Part shown: one piece after another, positions 54,153 through 63,256 of the stretch
Layout: every line of letters starts with the position of its first letter
How positions within the stretch are numbered: the first letter of the stretch is position 1
Assembly (NCBI RefSeq): GCF_002201515.1
Contig: NZ_CP021421.1
Span: 1,364,001 to 1,428,000, forward strand
Length of the DNA stretch: 64,000 nt
Direction: 5' to 3'
Origin: Muribaculum intestinale
GTDB lineage: Bacteria > Bacteroidota > Bacteroidia > Bacteroidales > Muribaculaceae
Notes under the pieces: generated by a model
Told to the model about the DNA's origin: nothing
Databases searched by the model: none
What the model saw: the letters and a program-made list of their open reading frames with translations, nothing else
Translations under genes and position numbers: made by a program

Positions 54153-54593
54153 ATGGAAAAATTCATATGGACCTCTGAGCAGGTAGCTCTTCCCCAACTT
54201 GATTATAGCCTTGTCGAAGGCTGGATTTCTGACGTTGCAGCCTCGCATGACCGCATCCTCGGTCCGCTTGCCTATGTGTTCTGCAATGACGAACGCATAC
54301 TTGAGGTAAACCGTCAGTTTCTTCAACATGATTACTATACCGACATTATCACATTTGATAATTCGCGCGGGCGTATGGTGAGCGGCGATATGTTTATCTC
54401 GCTTGATACTGTCCGGAGCAATGCCGAAGGGCTTGGTGTGGAATACGCTCAGGAACTTATGAGGGTGATAATACATGGTGTACTGCATCTGTGCGGTATC
54501 AATGACAAAGGGCCCGGGGAGCGTGAGGTGATGGAGGCGAATGAGAATGCCGCTCTTGATATGTGGCGTAAAATTAAATGCAATGAGATTTGA
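54153..54593 (+). CDS. ybeY: Endoribonuclease YbeY (rRNA maturation)
   Basis: A 146-residue YbeY/UPF0054 metalloprotein involved in 16S rRNA 3' maturation and ribosome quality control. The metal motif HGVLHLCGIND is present, but the third ligand of the canonical HGxLHLxGYDH is Asp instead of His; LEVNRQFLQHDYYTDIITFD precedes it as expected. An upstream in-frame ATG at 54060 overlaps the promoter, so the ATG at 54153 (MEKFIWTSEQ) is used. The end overlaps mnmG by 11 bases. Confidence 0.88.
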   Translation: MEKFIWTSEQVALPQLDYSLVEGWISDVAASHDRILGPLAYVFCNDERILEVNRQFLQHDYYTDIITFDNSRGRMVSGDMFISLDTVRSNAEGLGVEYAQELMRVIIHGVLHLCGINDKGPGEREVMEANENAALDMWRKIKCNEI

Positions 54594-56460
54594 CTATGAT
54601 GTGATAGTGGTCGGGGCCGGACATGCCGGTTGCGAGGCGGCACATGCTGCGGCTGTGATAGGTGCGCGCACTCTGCTGATCACTATGGATATGAATAAAA
54701 TTGCCCAGATGAGCTGCAACCCGGCCATTGGAGGTATCGCGAAAGGACAGATTGTACGTGAAATTGATGCGCTTGGCGGTATGACCGGCGTTGTGACCGA
54801 CCGTACGGCCATACAGTTCCGTATGCTCAACCGTAGCAAAGGGCCTGCAATGTGGAGTCCGCGTGCGCAGAGCGACCGCATGCGCTTTTCTGCGGAATGG
54901 CGCAAGATTCTTGAGAATACTGACAATCTGTATATGTGGCAGGACAGTGTCGTTTCGCTCATAATCGAGGATGGGGCTGTAAAGGGTGTGCGTACTGCGC
55001 TGGGCGTCGAATTCAGCGCCGGGAGTGTTGTCATCACAGCTGGTACATTCCTTAACGGACTTATGCATGTGGGACGCGCACAGGTGGCCGGAGGACGCAT
55101 AAGCGAGCCCCTGAGTCATGGTATTACCGAGCAGCTTGTTGAACTCGGATTTCGTGCCGACCGCATGAAGACGGGTACTCCTGTTCGTATCGATGCGCGT
55201 TCGGTGCATTTTGAACTGACCGTACCGCAGGGCGGCGACAATGACTTCCATAAGTTCAGCTATCTTCCGGAGGTGAAGCGCGAGTTGCGGCAGCGTGACT
55301 GCTACATTACTTATACCAATGCGACCACCCACGATATACTGCGTCGCGGTCTGCCTGACTCTCCGCTTTACAACGGACAGATAAAGAGTATCGGTCCGCG
55401 ATACTGTCCCAGCATTGAGACTAAGATTGTCACATTTGCCGACAAGACCGAGCATCAGCTCTTTCTTGAACCGGAAGGGGAGGATACTCAGGAATTCTAT
55501 CTGAATGGGTTCAGTTCGTCTCTTCCGCTCGATATTCAGGTAGAAGCTCTGCATTCTATTCCGGCGCTTGCCGATGTGCAGATATATCGTCCGGGATATG
55601 CCATTGAGTATGATTTCTTCGATCCTACGCAGTTGCGCCACACGCTGGAGACAAAGCTCGTGTCGGGCCTGTTCTTTGCAGGACAGGTGAACGGAACTAC
55701 CGGTTATGAAGAGGCTGCCGGGCAGGGGCTGGTGGCCGGTATAAATGCGGCCAACCGTGTACTTGGACGCGAGCCGTTCACTCTTGCCCGTGATAACGCA
55801 TATATCGGTGTGCTTATCGATGACCTTGTCACCAAAGGTGTAGATGAGCCGTACCGTATGTTTACGTCACGTGCGGAATATCGTATTCTTCTCCGTCAGG
55901 ATGATGCCGACATGCGTCTGACTCCCCTTGGATATGCCGTTGGTCTGGCGTCGGAAGAGCGCTATGGCTTGATGATGTCAAAGCGCAGTCAGCGCGATAT
56001 GCTGATAGATTTCGCGGCATCATATACCGTTCATCCGGCCGACATAAATCCGTACCTTGAGAGCATCGGTTCTTCTCCACTACGGCAGGGTATCCGTTTG
56101 CGCGATCTCATCACACGACCCGAACTCAATGTGTATATGCTTGCGAAGGTGCTCGCGCCACTCAGGGATAAAATCGAATCGGTCGATGAATGTCGTCGTG
56201 ATGAGATAGTGGAGGCTGCGGAGATTCTGATAAAATATCAGGGATATATCGACCGCGAGCGGCTCACCGCCGACAAGATTAGACGTCTGGAGGATCTTCG
56301 ACTGGGCGACCGGTTTGACTATTCGTCAATCAAGTCGATATCGACGGAAGCGCGTCAGAAACTTGATAAAATACGACCGGAGACTGTGGCCCAGGCTTCG
56401 CGCATCCCCGGTATCTCACCGGCCGATATTAATATCCTTTTGTTGATGCTCGGACGATGA
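54583..56460 (+). CDS. mnmG: tRNA uridine-5-carboxymethylaminomethyl modification enzyme MnmG (GidA)
   Basis: A 625-residue FAD enzyme that, with MnmE, modifies the wobble uridine of several tRNAs. It shows VIVVGAGHAGCEAAHAAA, CNPAIGGIAKGQIVREIDAL, GTFLNGLMHVGRAQVAGGR, TGTPVRIDARS, FFAGQVNGTTGYEEAAGQGL and the C-terminal helical domain ending IPGISPADINILLLMLGR. A start at 54541 would extend into ybeY; the ATG at 54583 (MRFDYDVIVVG) is the family start. mnmE is not in the window. A parS match begins two bases after the stop. Confidence 0.96.
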   Translation: MRFDYDVIVVGAGHAGCEAAHAAAVIGARTLLITMDMNKIAQMSCNPAIGGIAKGQIVREIDALGGMTGVVTDRTAIQFRMLNRSKGPAMWSPRAQSDRMRFSAEWRKILENTDNLYMWQDSVVSLIIEDGAVKGVRTALGVEFSAGSVVITAGTFLNGLMHVGRAQVAGGRISEPLSHGITEQLVELGFRADRMKTGTPVRIDARSVHFELTVPQGGDNDFHKFSYLPEVKRELRQRDCYITYTNATTHDILRRGLPDSPLYNGQIKSIGPRYCPSIETKIVTFADKTEHQLFLEPEGEDTQEFYLNGFSSSLPLDIQVEALHSIPALADVQIYRPGYAIEYDFFDPTQLRHTLETKLVSGLFFAGQVNGTTGYEEAAGQGLVAGINAANRVLGREPFTLARDNAYIGVLIDDLVTKGVDEPYRMFTSRAEYRILLRQDDADMRLTPLGYAVGLASEERYGLMMSKRSQRDMLIDFAASYTVHPADINPYLESIGSSPLRQGIRLRDLITRPELNVYMLAKVLAPLRDKIESVDECRRDEIVEAAEILIKYQGYIDRERLTADKIRRLEDLRLGDRFDYSSIKSISTEARQKLDKIRPETVAQASRIPGISPADINILLLMLGR

Positions 56461-56461
56461 T

Positions 56462-56477
56462 TGTTTCACGTGGAACA
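56462..56477. promoter_or_regulatory. parS-like centromere site
   Basis: TGTTTCACGTGGAACA; its complement reads TGTTCCACGTGAAACA and fits the published bacterial parS consensus TGTTNCACGTGAAACA at every position. ParB binds such sites to form the origin-proximal partition complex. It sits between mnmG and apt. No second copy was seen in the window. Confidence 0.75.
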
Positions 56478-56519
56478 GATATAAACAAATATAATACACT
56501 CTTTTAACTCAAAACACAA

Positions 56520-57038
56520 ATGGAATACGTTCGCCAGAAAATACGTGATGTGTATGAATTCCCGAAGCCCGGAATCATATTTCGTGATCTTACTACAATG
56601 TTCAAGGATGCCCGTGCTATGCATATCGTAGGATGGGACCTCGCTCAACTTTATCGAGACAAAGGCGTTACTAAAGTAGTGGGCATTGAGTCGCGCGGCT
56701 TTATCGGAGGTGCAATCATGGCATATGAAATCGGCGCGGGTTTTGTCCCTGCCCGTAAGCCCGGCAAACTTCCCGCCGATACTGTGCGCGCCGACTTCGC
56801 CAAGGAATACGGTACTGACACTATCGAGATTCACCGCGATGCTATCACGCCGGATGATGTGGTGGTGATTCATGACGACCTTCTGGCTACCGGCGGCACA
56901 ATGGCTGCTTGCTATGAGCTGGTGAAGTCGATGAATCCGAAGAAGGTCTATATAAACTTCATAGTCGAGCTGAGCGACCTCCACGGACGTGACAACCTCC
57001 CAAAGGATGCCGAGGTGACTTCGCTGATAGTGTACTGA
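56520..57038 (+). CDS. apt: Adenine phosphoribosyltransferase
   Basis: A 172-residue purine salvage enzyme converting adenine and PRPP to AMP. The PRPP loop is VVVIHDDLLATGGTMAACYE, and FPKPGIIFRDLTTMFKDARA, GIESRGFIGGAIMAYEIGAG and PARKPGKLPADTV are further family landmarks. The length is normal. It follows mnmG after the parS-like site and is followed by uvrC on the same strand. Confidence 0.95.
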   Translation: MEYVRQKIRDVYEFPKPGIIFRDLTTMFKDARAMHIVGWDLAQLYRDKGVTKVVGIESRGFIGGAIMAYEIGAGFVPARKPGKLPADTVRADFAKEYGTDTIEIHRDAITPDDVVVIHDDLLATGGTMAACYELVKSMNPKKVYINFIVELSDLHGRDNLPKDAEVTSLIVY

Positions 57039-57088
57039 CACATCTGCGCTGCGGCTCTGCGCGACCGTAGCTTTAATGAAATATAGGT

Positions 57089-58915
57089 TTGGCAAAGCAC
57101 AACAAATCTGAAGAACTGAAGGAGAAAATCTCAATCCTTCCCGATACTCCCGGCTGCTATCTGTATTATGATGCAGCCGGGACAGTGATATATGTGGGTA
57201 AGGCGAAAAATCTGAAAAGGAGAGTATCGTCATACTTCAACCGCACGCACGATAGTATACGCACCAATATGCTCGTGCGCAATATCGCCGATATGAAGTA
57301 TATCGTGGTGCCTACCGAAGAGGATGCTCTTAACCTTGAGAATTCACTCATAAAAGAGTATAAGCCGCATTATAATGTACTTCTCAAGGATGACAAATCC
57401 TATCCGTGGATTGTGGTGACGAAAGAGCCTTATCCAAGGGTGTTTCTTACAAGGACGCGTCTGAAGGACGGCTCTAAATATTTCGGGCCATATACCAACA
57501 CGGCAGTTGCCAAGGCTGTGCTCAATCTTATCCGTGAACTGTATCCTGTGCGCACATGCCGACATGCCATCACCCCTGCCTATATTGCAAAGGGAAAGGG
57601 TCGGCTGTGTCTGGAGTTTCATCTCAAGAACTGTATGGGATGCTGTACCGGTCGCATCGGAGAAGCTGAATATGGAGAGATGATTGACCATGTAAAGCAG
57701 ATACTCCGCGGCGATACTCAGGAACTGCTCGATTATCTGCGCGGCGAGATGGAGCGGCTGAGCATGGAACTTCGTTTTGAGGAAGCACAGGTGATAAAGG
57801 AGAAGTATATGCTTATCGACCGTTATCAGTCGAAGAGTGTGATTGTAAGCCAGACGCTCGATGATATCGACGTGTTCGGAGTCGACGATGACACTGATCA
57901 GGTGTATATAAATTACATGCACGTGCGGCGAGGAGCTATCGTGAGGAGCATAACTCTGGAGTATAAGAGGCGTCTTGACGAGACTGTAGCCCAGTTGCTC
58001 GATTATGCGATTGCAGAGGTTGCCGCTCGTTTCGATATAAAGTATGATGAGATTGTAGTGCCGGAAACTCCTGAAACTCCGGTAGCGGGAGCTACATTTA
58101 CCATACCGAAGCGTGGCGACAAGATGAAGCTGCTTGATGTATCGGCACGCAATGCCCGTCAGAATAAAATTGACGCTTTGAAGATGATGGAGAAGCATGC
58201 TCCGGAGAAACGTGTTGAGCGCACTCTTGAGCGCATGAAGATGGATTTCCGTCTGTCGGAACTGCCGAGGCATATAGAGTGTTTTGATAATTCAAATATA
58301 CAAGGCACGAATCCTGTCGCTTCGTGTGTGGTGTTTCGCAATGCCAAACCGGCCAAGCGCGACTATCGTCATTTCAACATAAAGACCGTTGAGGGACCGG
58401 ATGATTTCGCATCGATGAAGGAGGTGCTCACGCGCCGTTATACGCGGCTTATGGAGGAGGGCGAGGAGTTGCCTCAGCTTATCGTAGTAGATGGCGGAAA
58501 GGGGCAGTTGAGCGCGGCTGTGGAGGCTCTTGACGATATGGGACTGCGTGGCACAATCGCCGTGGTCGGTATCGCCAAAAGGCTTGAAGAGATTTATTTT
58601 CCCGGCGACAGTGTGCCGCTATATATTGACAAAAACAGCGAGTCTCTGCGTATAGTACAGCAACTTCGCGACGAAGCTCATAGGTTTGGCATCACCCATC
58701 ATCGTAACCGTCGCAGCAAAGGTCAGATTATCAGTGAATTAGATGGCATAAAGGGCATAGGTGAAAAGACAAAAGAGGCTCTGCTACAGCGCTTTAAAAG
58801 TGTAAAGCGTCTGCGCGAGGCGTCAATCGAGTCTATTTCGGAAACCACAGGCCAGACGCGCGCCCGAATCATATACGAGGCGCTACACTCTGCCTCGCCC
58901 GAGCCCGGAGCGTGA
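57089..58915 (+). CDS. uvrC: Excinuclease ABC subunit C
   Basis: A 608-residue nucleotide excision repair nuclease that makes both incisions. The GIY-YIG domain (PDTPGCYLYYDAAGTVIYVG) occupies residues about 15-95, the UVR motif lies near 205-240 (LSMELRFEEAQVIKEKY), the RNase H-like endonuclease domain has CFDNSNIQGTNPVASCVVF, and two helix-hairpin-helix motifs (LDGIKGIGEKTKEALLQRF) close it. The start is a TTG at 57089; the ATG at 57076 is in another frame. Confidence 0.95.
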   Translation: MAKHNKSEELKEKISILPDTPGCYLYYDAAGTVIYVGKAKNLKRRVSSYFNRTHDSIRTNMLVRNIADMKYIVVPTEEDALNLENSLIKEYKPHYNVLLKDDKSYPWIVVTKEPYPRVFLTRTRLKDGSKYFGPYTNTAVAKAVLNLIRELYPVRTCRHAITPAYIAKGKGRLCLEFHLKNCMGCCTGRIGEAEYGEMIDHVKQILRGDTQELLDYLRGEMERLSMELRFEEAQVIKEKYMLIDRYQSKSVIVSQTLDDIDVFGVDDDTDQVYINYMHVRRGAIVRSITLEYKRRLDETVAQLLDYAIAEVAARFDIKYDEIVVPETPETPVAGATFTIPKRGDKMKLLDVSARNARQNKIDALKMMEKHAPEKRVERTLERMKMDFRLSELPRHIECFDNSNIQGTNPVASCVVFRNAKPAKRDYRHFNIKTVEGPDDFASMKEVLTRRYTRLMEEGEELPQLIVVDGGKGQLSAAVEALDDMGLRGTIAVVGIAKRLEEIYFPGDSVPLYIDKNSESLRIVQQLRDEAHRFGITHHRNRRSKGQIISELDGIKGIGEKTKEALLQRFKSVKRLREASIESISETTGQTRARIIYEALHSASPEPGA

Positions 58916-58961
58916 GCCTGCGCTTTATGATAATTTTTGTCGAATCAGCTCTTATACACAA

Positions 58962-58998
58962 AACGCGGCAGCTCCCATACATCGGGAACTGCCGCGTT
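58962..58998. terminator. Bidirectional terminator between uvrC and the Wzz gene
   Basis: AACGCGGCAGCTCCC pairs with GGGAACTGCCGCGTT (one G-U pair) around a 7-base loop, followed by ATTTTG. Confidence 0.8.
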
Positions 58999-59021
58999 AT
59001 TTTGCGCTCTATGGCTTCGGA

Positions 59022-61064
59022 TTATCGTAAGATGGCTGTCACTACCTTGTCGGCATAAATGCCGCGCAGAAGGCTTCTGAGAGCGTTTCTACGCATTGCA
59101 CCACTTTTGATTATTACGAGGAGTGTTGCGTTGTCGGCGTTGAATGAGTCTACATATGCGCTGATATGGGAACTGTCGGGCATAACGATGAAATTGTATG
59201 CTCCGCTCTTGAGCAGCGGCTGGAAGCGTGGCGATAGTATCGCGTCATTGTCTTCGAGGTGGTTTATTAGATTTACCTGGCGGCCGATGTGCTCAAGGCT
59301 TTCGGTGAGTTCTCCTACGATTGTGTTGCCATCGCTGTCGGCAAGATTGCATACATATACGGTTGTCTGCTCTGGAGAGGAAAGAATCTGGGTGCGAAGT
59401 CCGGTGATTGACGATGCGTCGTCGGATGATACCATGACGGCGCGAGACTCTATGTGCATCGAAGCCAAATCCGAAGTGTCTTCAACACGGTTGCGCCACA
59501 GTACAAGGAATATTGCAAGGAATGTGGGGAGTGCGAAGCTCAGGAATATCGCAACCAGAATCAGTATGATGTTCTTTATGTTGCTTACCTTTTCCGGGGT
59601 GTGGGGGGGATCGATGACAAATCCGAGAGTAGATGTCGATGAAACCTGAAGTGCGGCGTTCTCGCGTTTCTGGAGCAGGAACATATAGAGCTCATTTTTC
59701 ATCGTGCGGTCGCGCATAAGATTAATGTATTCGCGCTCATAGGCGGGCATCTTATTGAGGCGCGACTGGGCTGTGCCCATCAGGCCCGACATCGCTTCGA
59801 GTTGCATGCGGCTTTCGGCGAGCATACCGTCGACATTTTTGAGAATGGATGTGCGCAGTTCATCAATCTGGTCGTTGAGAGCAACGAGCTGTGGATTCTC
59901 TCCCGTGGCCGAGCGCTCAAGATTCTTGCGGGCAAGAAGGAGCTCGTTGTACTTTGCAATCATCGGGTTGCCGAGACTCTCTACAACGGGTATGAGGCTG
60001 TTGGCCGACTCCGGATTCTCAAGGGTGGATTTTACTGTACGGTAATATTCCTGCTTGGTGCGTTCGACAGTTATGGCTTCGGTCTTGCCGACGGTGCTTT
60101 CGACGAGCATGCTGGCTTGTGCGTCCATGCCGATAAGGTTGTTTTCCGACTTGAATTTCTCAAGTTTTTCTTCCGATTCCGAGAGGTCGCTGAACAGGTC
60201 GGCTATGCGGGCGTCGTAGAATTCGAGTTCGCTCATTGCATTCTCCGCACGGCGCTCGATACGTCGGTTGTTGTATTGATTGATGTATTCGGCAAGCACC
60301 GTGTTGCAATATGTATCGCTGCCTCCAGAAAGTGTGATTTCGATTGCGTCGGCAAGTTTGTCGACAACGTCGGTGCTGGTATTTTTTTCCAATTTGAGAG
60401 CTGCAGTCTTCACGCCTGAGATTACAATGTCAATATCCATCTTCTTGCCGTCGAGTAGCGACATGTCGCCGGCGGTCAGTGTCACGGGACCGTAGGGGGT
60501 GTCGAGATTCACAGGTAGAGTGGCATCCTTCACCTCGTCGAAAGTAGTACGCCAGAAGAGGCGTCCCCTCATGGTTTTTGCATTGACATGCTGGTCCGGT
60601 GAAATTTCCACACGTATAAGAAATGGGAACGCCAGAGTATCAAGCACCGACTGGGGCATTGTGGCCTTTACCGGTGAATTGGGGAAAAGCAGGTGTTTCT
60701 TGAGTCCGTCGCGCTCGATGTATGTCGATGTAAGTCCGAGAGCCTTTACGGTGCGTACAGCTATGTCGTGAGAACGGATAAGGAATATCTCGTTGTCGAC
60801 CGAAGATGACCCGAAGCCTCCGACCGAGAACATCTTCATCATTCCCATAAGTCCTCCTCCTTTGCTTGCGCCGGAGCCGGTGTCGGATGTGCTCTCCTCT
60901 ATCAGCACCATGGCTGTTGACTCGCAATGTTTCAATGACCGCACTACATATATTGAGGCCAGTCCGACGATGCAGATGAATGCCAGGATATAAACCCACC
61001 GCAGACGTCGCATTTCGCGCCAGTAACGTCTTATGTCAAGGGTGTTGTCAGTAGCTTTTTCCAT
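59022..61064 (-). CDS. Wzz-type chain length determinant without kinase domain
   Basis: A 680-residue polysaccharide co-polymerase. A short cytoplasmic start is followed by a first membrane helix (about residues 28-48), a long periplasmic coiled-coil region with GNVR-like PAYEREYINLMRDRTMKNEL, then the proline-rich VIDPPHTPEKV and a second membrane helix (about residues 505-530). The C-terminal 140 residues look like a degenerate Rossmann-type domain. It has no Walker A lysine motif, so it is not an active tyrosine autokinase. It is the last gene of the exopolysaccharide unit and overlaps the Wzy-type gene by one base. Confidence 0.85.
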   Translation of the reverse strand: MEKATDNTLDIRRYWREMRRLRWVYILAFICIVGLASIYVVRSLKHCESTAMVLIEESTSDTGSGASKGGGLMGMMKMFSVGGFGSSSVDNEIFLIRSHDIAVRTVKALGLTSTYIERDGLKKHLLFPNSPVKATMPQSVLDTLAFPFLIRVEISPDQHVNAKTMRGRLFWRTTFDEVKDATLPVNLDTPYGPVTLTAGDMSLLDGKKMDIDIVISGVKTAALKLEKNTSTDVVDKLADAIEITLSGGSDTYCNTVLAEYINQYNNRRIERRAENAMSELEFYDARIADLFSDLSESEEKLEKFKSENNLIGMDAQASMLVESTVGKTEAITVERTKQEYYRTVKSTLENPESANSLIPVVESLGNPMIAKYNELLLARKNLERSATGENPQLVALNDQIDELRTSILKNVDGMLAESRMQLEAMSGLMGTAQSRLNKMPAYEREYINLMRDRTMKNELYMFLLQKRENAALQVSSTSTLGFVIDPPHTPEKVSNIKNIILILVAIFLSFALPTFLAIFLVLWRNRVEDTSDLASMHIESRAVMVSSDDASSITGLRTQILSSPEQTTVYVCNLADSDGNTIVGELTESLEHIGRQVNLINHLEDNDAILSPRFQPLLKSGAYNFIVMPDSSHISAYVDSFNADNATLLVIIKSGAMRRNALRSLLRGIYADKVVTAILR

Positions 61065-62341
61065 TATATTTTGATTCTTTTTTTATTGTCGGTTGTGAGA
61101 GTCGATGTTACATTTTCTATAGTTGCGTTATCGGAGACAGATTTGGACACTGAACATATCATGCCCAACAACATCATGGCTACTTGTCCGGAGGGCTGTA
61201 CGAATGATGTTGATGCTACACACTCGATAAGCATTGCCGAGATAATCAGAGCTCCTATTGAGAATTGATTGATGTATAGTATCGGGTTTTTACGAATCAT
61301 CATTCGTAAAAATCTATATGTATAAACCCAGAATGTGATGAAGAAAATTACTCCTATTATACCGAATTGCGCTAACGTCGGGTAGAATGCGTCACAGATG
61401 AAATCGGGCATGTCGGGAGACAGGCCATGTATATTATTGAGGCCATACTCATAATATAGCGACGAGTAGTTTTCGGCAGATGGGAATGAAGCAAAAGATG
61501 CCAATCCCGAACCAAATGGGAAATAATCGAATAATATCGTAAATCCATGGAGATACATTACCGGACGGGCGAAACTCTCCATAACATTTGGATCGAATGA
61601 ATCAGAATTGCCGGTTATGAAGTAGAAACTGATTTTTTTCCAGGATACGGCTATGAACACTATGATAAGAGAAACAATCATAGCCAGATGTTTCATGTTT
61701 ATCTGTTTTAATATACCGGGTCTGTAAAAAAACATGAAGAATATTCCAAGCACATAATATCCATAGAATTTTGAACGTGTGCACAGCAGCCCCCCAGTCA
61801 TGATTAAAAGTATAATTATTTTATCGCGGTGGGCGACTTGGCCATTAGACTTTATGCAGCTAAACCAATAGCATAGAGCACATATATAAATAATAAGACC
61901 TGCGAATGCCTGATGTTCAAAAATCATGTTGGTGTTGCTTGGTCCAGTCAGCAGTATTCCGGTGGTGATTACAGCCACAAGCAATGCGCATGTTTGCAGA
62001 AGGCGCAAATCGACATTGCTCCATTTAGGTGATATTCCAAGGCATACCAAAAACGGCACGTATGGTTTTATCTCAATCAGCGCATCGGTCAGAACATAAC
62101 GGGCAGTGTTGAAATGCACACCGGTAAGTGAATATATGATATACACAAGCGTTACGCCGAGCAATATCCATAACGGGATATAGCTTCTCCACTTATTATT
62201 AAGAATGCTGTCGGCGAGAGCTATGCCAAGCAGGAATACAGTTATACTTTCGTCGACCGGTTTCAAGAACTTATGGCTGACGAGCAGAAGCACAAGTGCT
62301 GATAGAAATAGCCATATGCATATCCGGTCGATTCGTATCAT
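61064..62341 (-). CDS. O-antigen/exopolysaccharide polymerase-like membrane protein (Wzy type)
   Basis: A 425-residue protein with about eleven hydrophobic helices and a long periplasmic loop between residues about 255 and 325 containing FPFGSGLASFASFPSAENYS. The pattern matches O-antigen ligase or Wzy polymerases, whose sequences are poorly conserved. The role is inferred from topology and from its place between Wza- and Wzz-type genes. The overlap with Wzz indicates coupling. Confidence 0.75.
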   Translation of the reverse strand: MIRIDRICIWLFLSALVLLLVSHKFLKPVDESITVFLLGIALADSILNNKWRSYIPLWILLGVTLVYIIYSLTGVHFNTARYVLTDALIEIKPYVPFLVCLGISPKWSNVDLRLLQTCALLVAVITTGILLTGPSNTNMIFEHQAFAGLIIYICALCYWFSCIKSNGQVAHRDKIIILLIMTGGLLCTRSKFYGYYVLGIFFMFFYRPGILKQINMKHLAMIVSLIIVFIAVSWKKISFYFITGNSDSFDPNVMESFARPVMYLHGFTILFDYFPFGSGLASFASFPSAENYSSLYYEYGLNNIHGLSPDMPDFICDAFYPTLAQFGIIGVIFFITFWVYTYRFLRMMIRKNPILYINQFSIGALIISAMLIECVASTSFVQPSGQVAMMLLGMICSVSKSVSDNATIENVTSTLTTDNKKRIKI

Positions 62342-62364
62342 TTCTTGATTCGGGATAGTCTACT

Positions 62365-63207
62365 CTACTTTACAGTGAGTGCAATTACTAATGATGCTAT
62401 TACAGACGCTGCGCTGACGATTGTTGATATTGTGGAGAGTTTGAAACTATTGTTCTGATTATATTTCGAGTTATCTTGTTTTATTTGGTTGGGTTCAACG
62501 TACACAATATCATTCTGTTGTAGATAGTAATATGGAGAGGTAAACAACGAGGTATCATGTAGATTTAATCTAAAATACCCCATAGTTCCATCCGGTTGTT
62601 CTCGCATAATTATCACATTGTCGCGCTTGCCGTATTCAGTCATGTCTCCACAAGCCGACAGGGCATCGATTATAGAGAATTTTTCGGTGGTTACGTTGAC
62701 TGTCTGAGGTTCTTTCACCTCTCCTATTACTTTTACCTTGAAGTTTACCAGATAAACAAATACCAGAGGATTTCGGACAGTATTTTCTATCTGTGATTTC
62801 AGGTAATTCTTTAGTTCTTCGATTGTCATACCTTCAACATGTATTTCTCCTAATACAGGGAAGTCTATATCCCCATTTTTGTTGACGGTATATGTGAGAT
62901 ATTTAGGTGTGGTTGACGACGTTGTCATGATACTTCCAATGGAAGCCGATGTTATATCGGGAAGATCTTTTCCTGTAACCGGATTGGCCATTACAGTATT
63001 AAACTGAGTGGATGCCGAAGGAACCTCAGAACTTACTATAATCATTAGTTCGTCTTGAGACTTAATTTTAATTTGATAGTCTGCGGTCTGTATTGTCCCG
63101 AACTGAGAATCCTTTATGTTTTCAAAATATGCGAGATCCTTTTGCGTGGTACAGGCGCAAAATAAAATAGGGAATGCTAATATGGTAATGATATGACGAA
63201 GATACAT
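62365..63207 (-). CDS. Polysaccharide export outer membrane lipoprotein (Wza type)
   Basis: A 280-residue lipoprotein with signal peptide and probable lipidation at Cys19 (LFCACTTQKDLAYFEN). The Poly_export domain (DYQIKIKSQDELMIIVSS) and an SLBB domain (VKVIGEVKEPQTVNVTTEKF) follow, then a C-terminal hydrophobic helix (TIVSAASVIASLVIALTV). It would form the outer-membrane channel for the exopolysaccharide. It lies 23 bases upstream of the Wzy-type gene. Confidence 0.9.
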   Translation of the reverse strand: MYLRHIITILAFPILFCACTTQKDLAYFENIKDSQFGTIQTADYQIKIKSQDELMIIVSSEVPSASTQFNTVMANPVTGKDLPDITSASIGSIMTTSSTTPKYLTYTVNKNGDIDFPVLGEIHVEGMTIEELKNYLKSQIENTVRNPLVFVYLVNFKVKVIGEVKEPQTVNVTTEKFSIIDALSACGDMTEYGKRDNVIIMREQPDGTMGYFRLNLHDTSLFTSPYYYLQQNDIVYVEPNQIKQDNSKYNQNNSFKLSTISTIVSAASVIASLVIALTVK

Positions 63208-63256
63208 ATACTCGGGTTGATCTTAGAATTTAATATTGTTTATTGTAAACGTCAGT

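Noticed and set aside
54574..55641. 355-residue open frame on the minus strand opposite mnmG
   Set aside because: An antisense shadow of a well-supported gene, with no domain resemblance or promoter.
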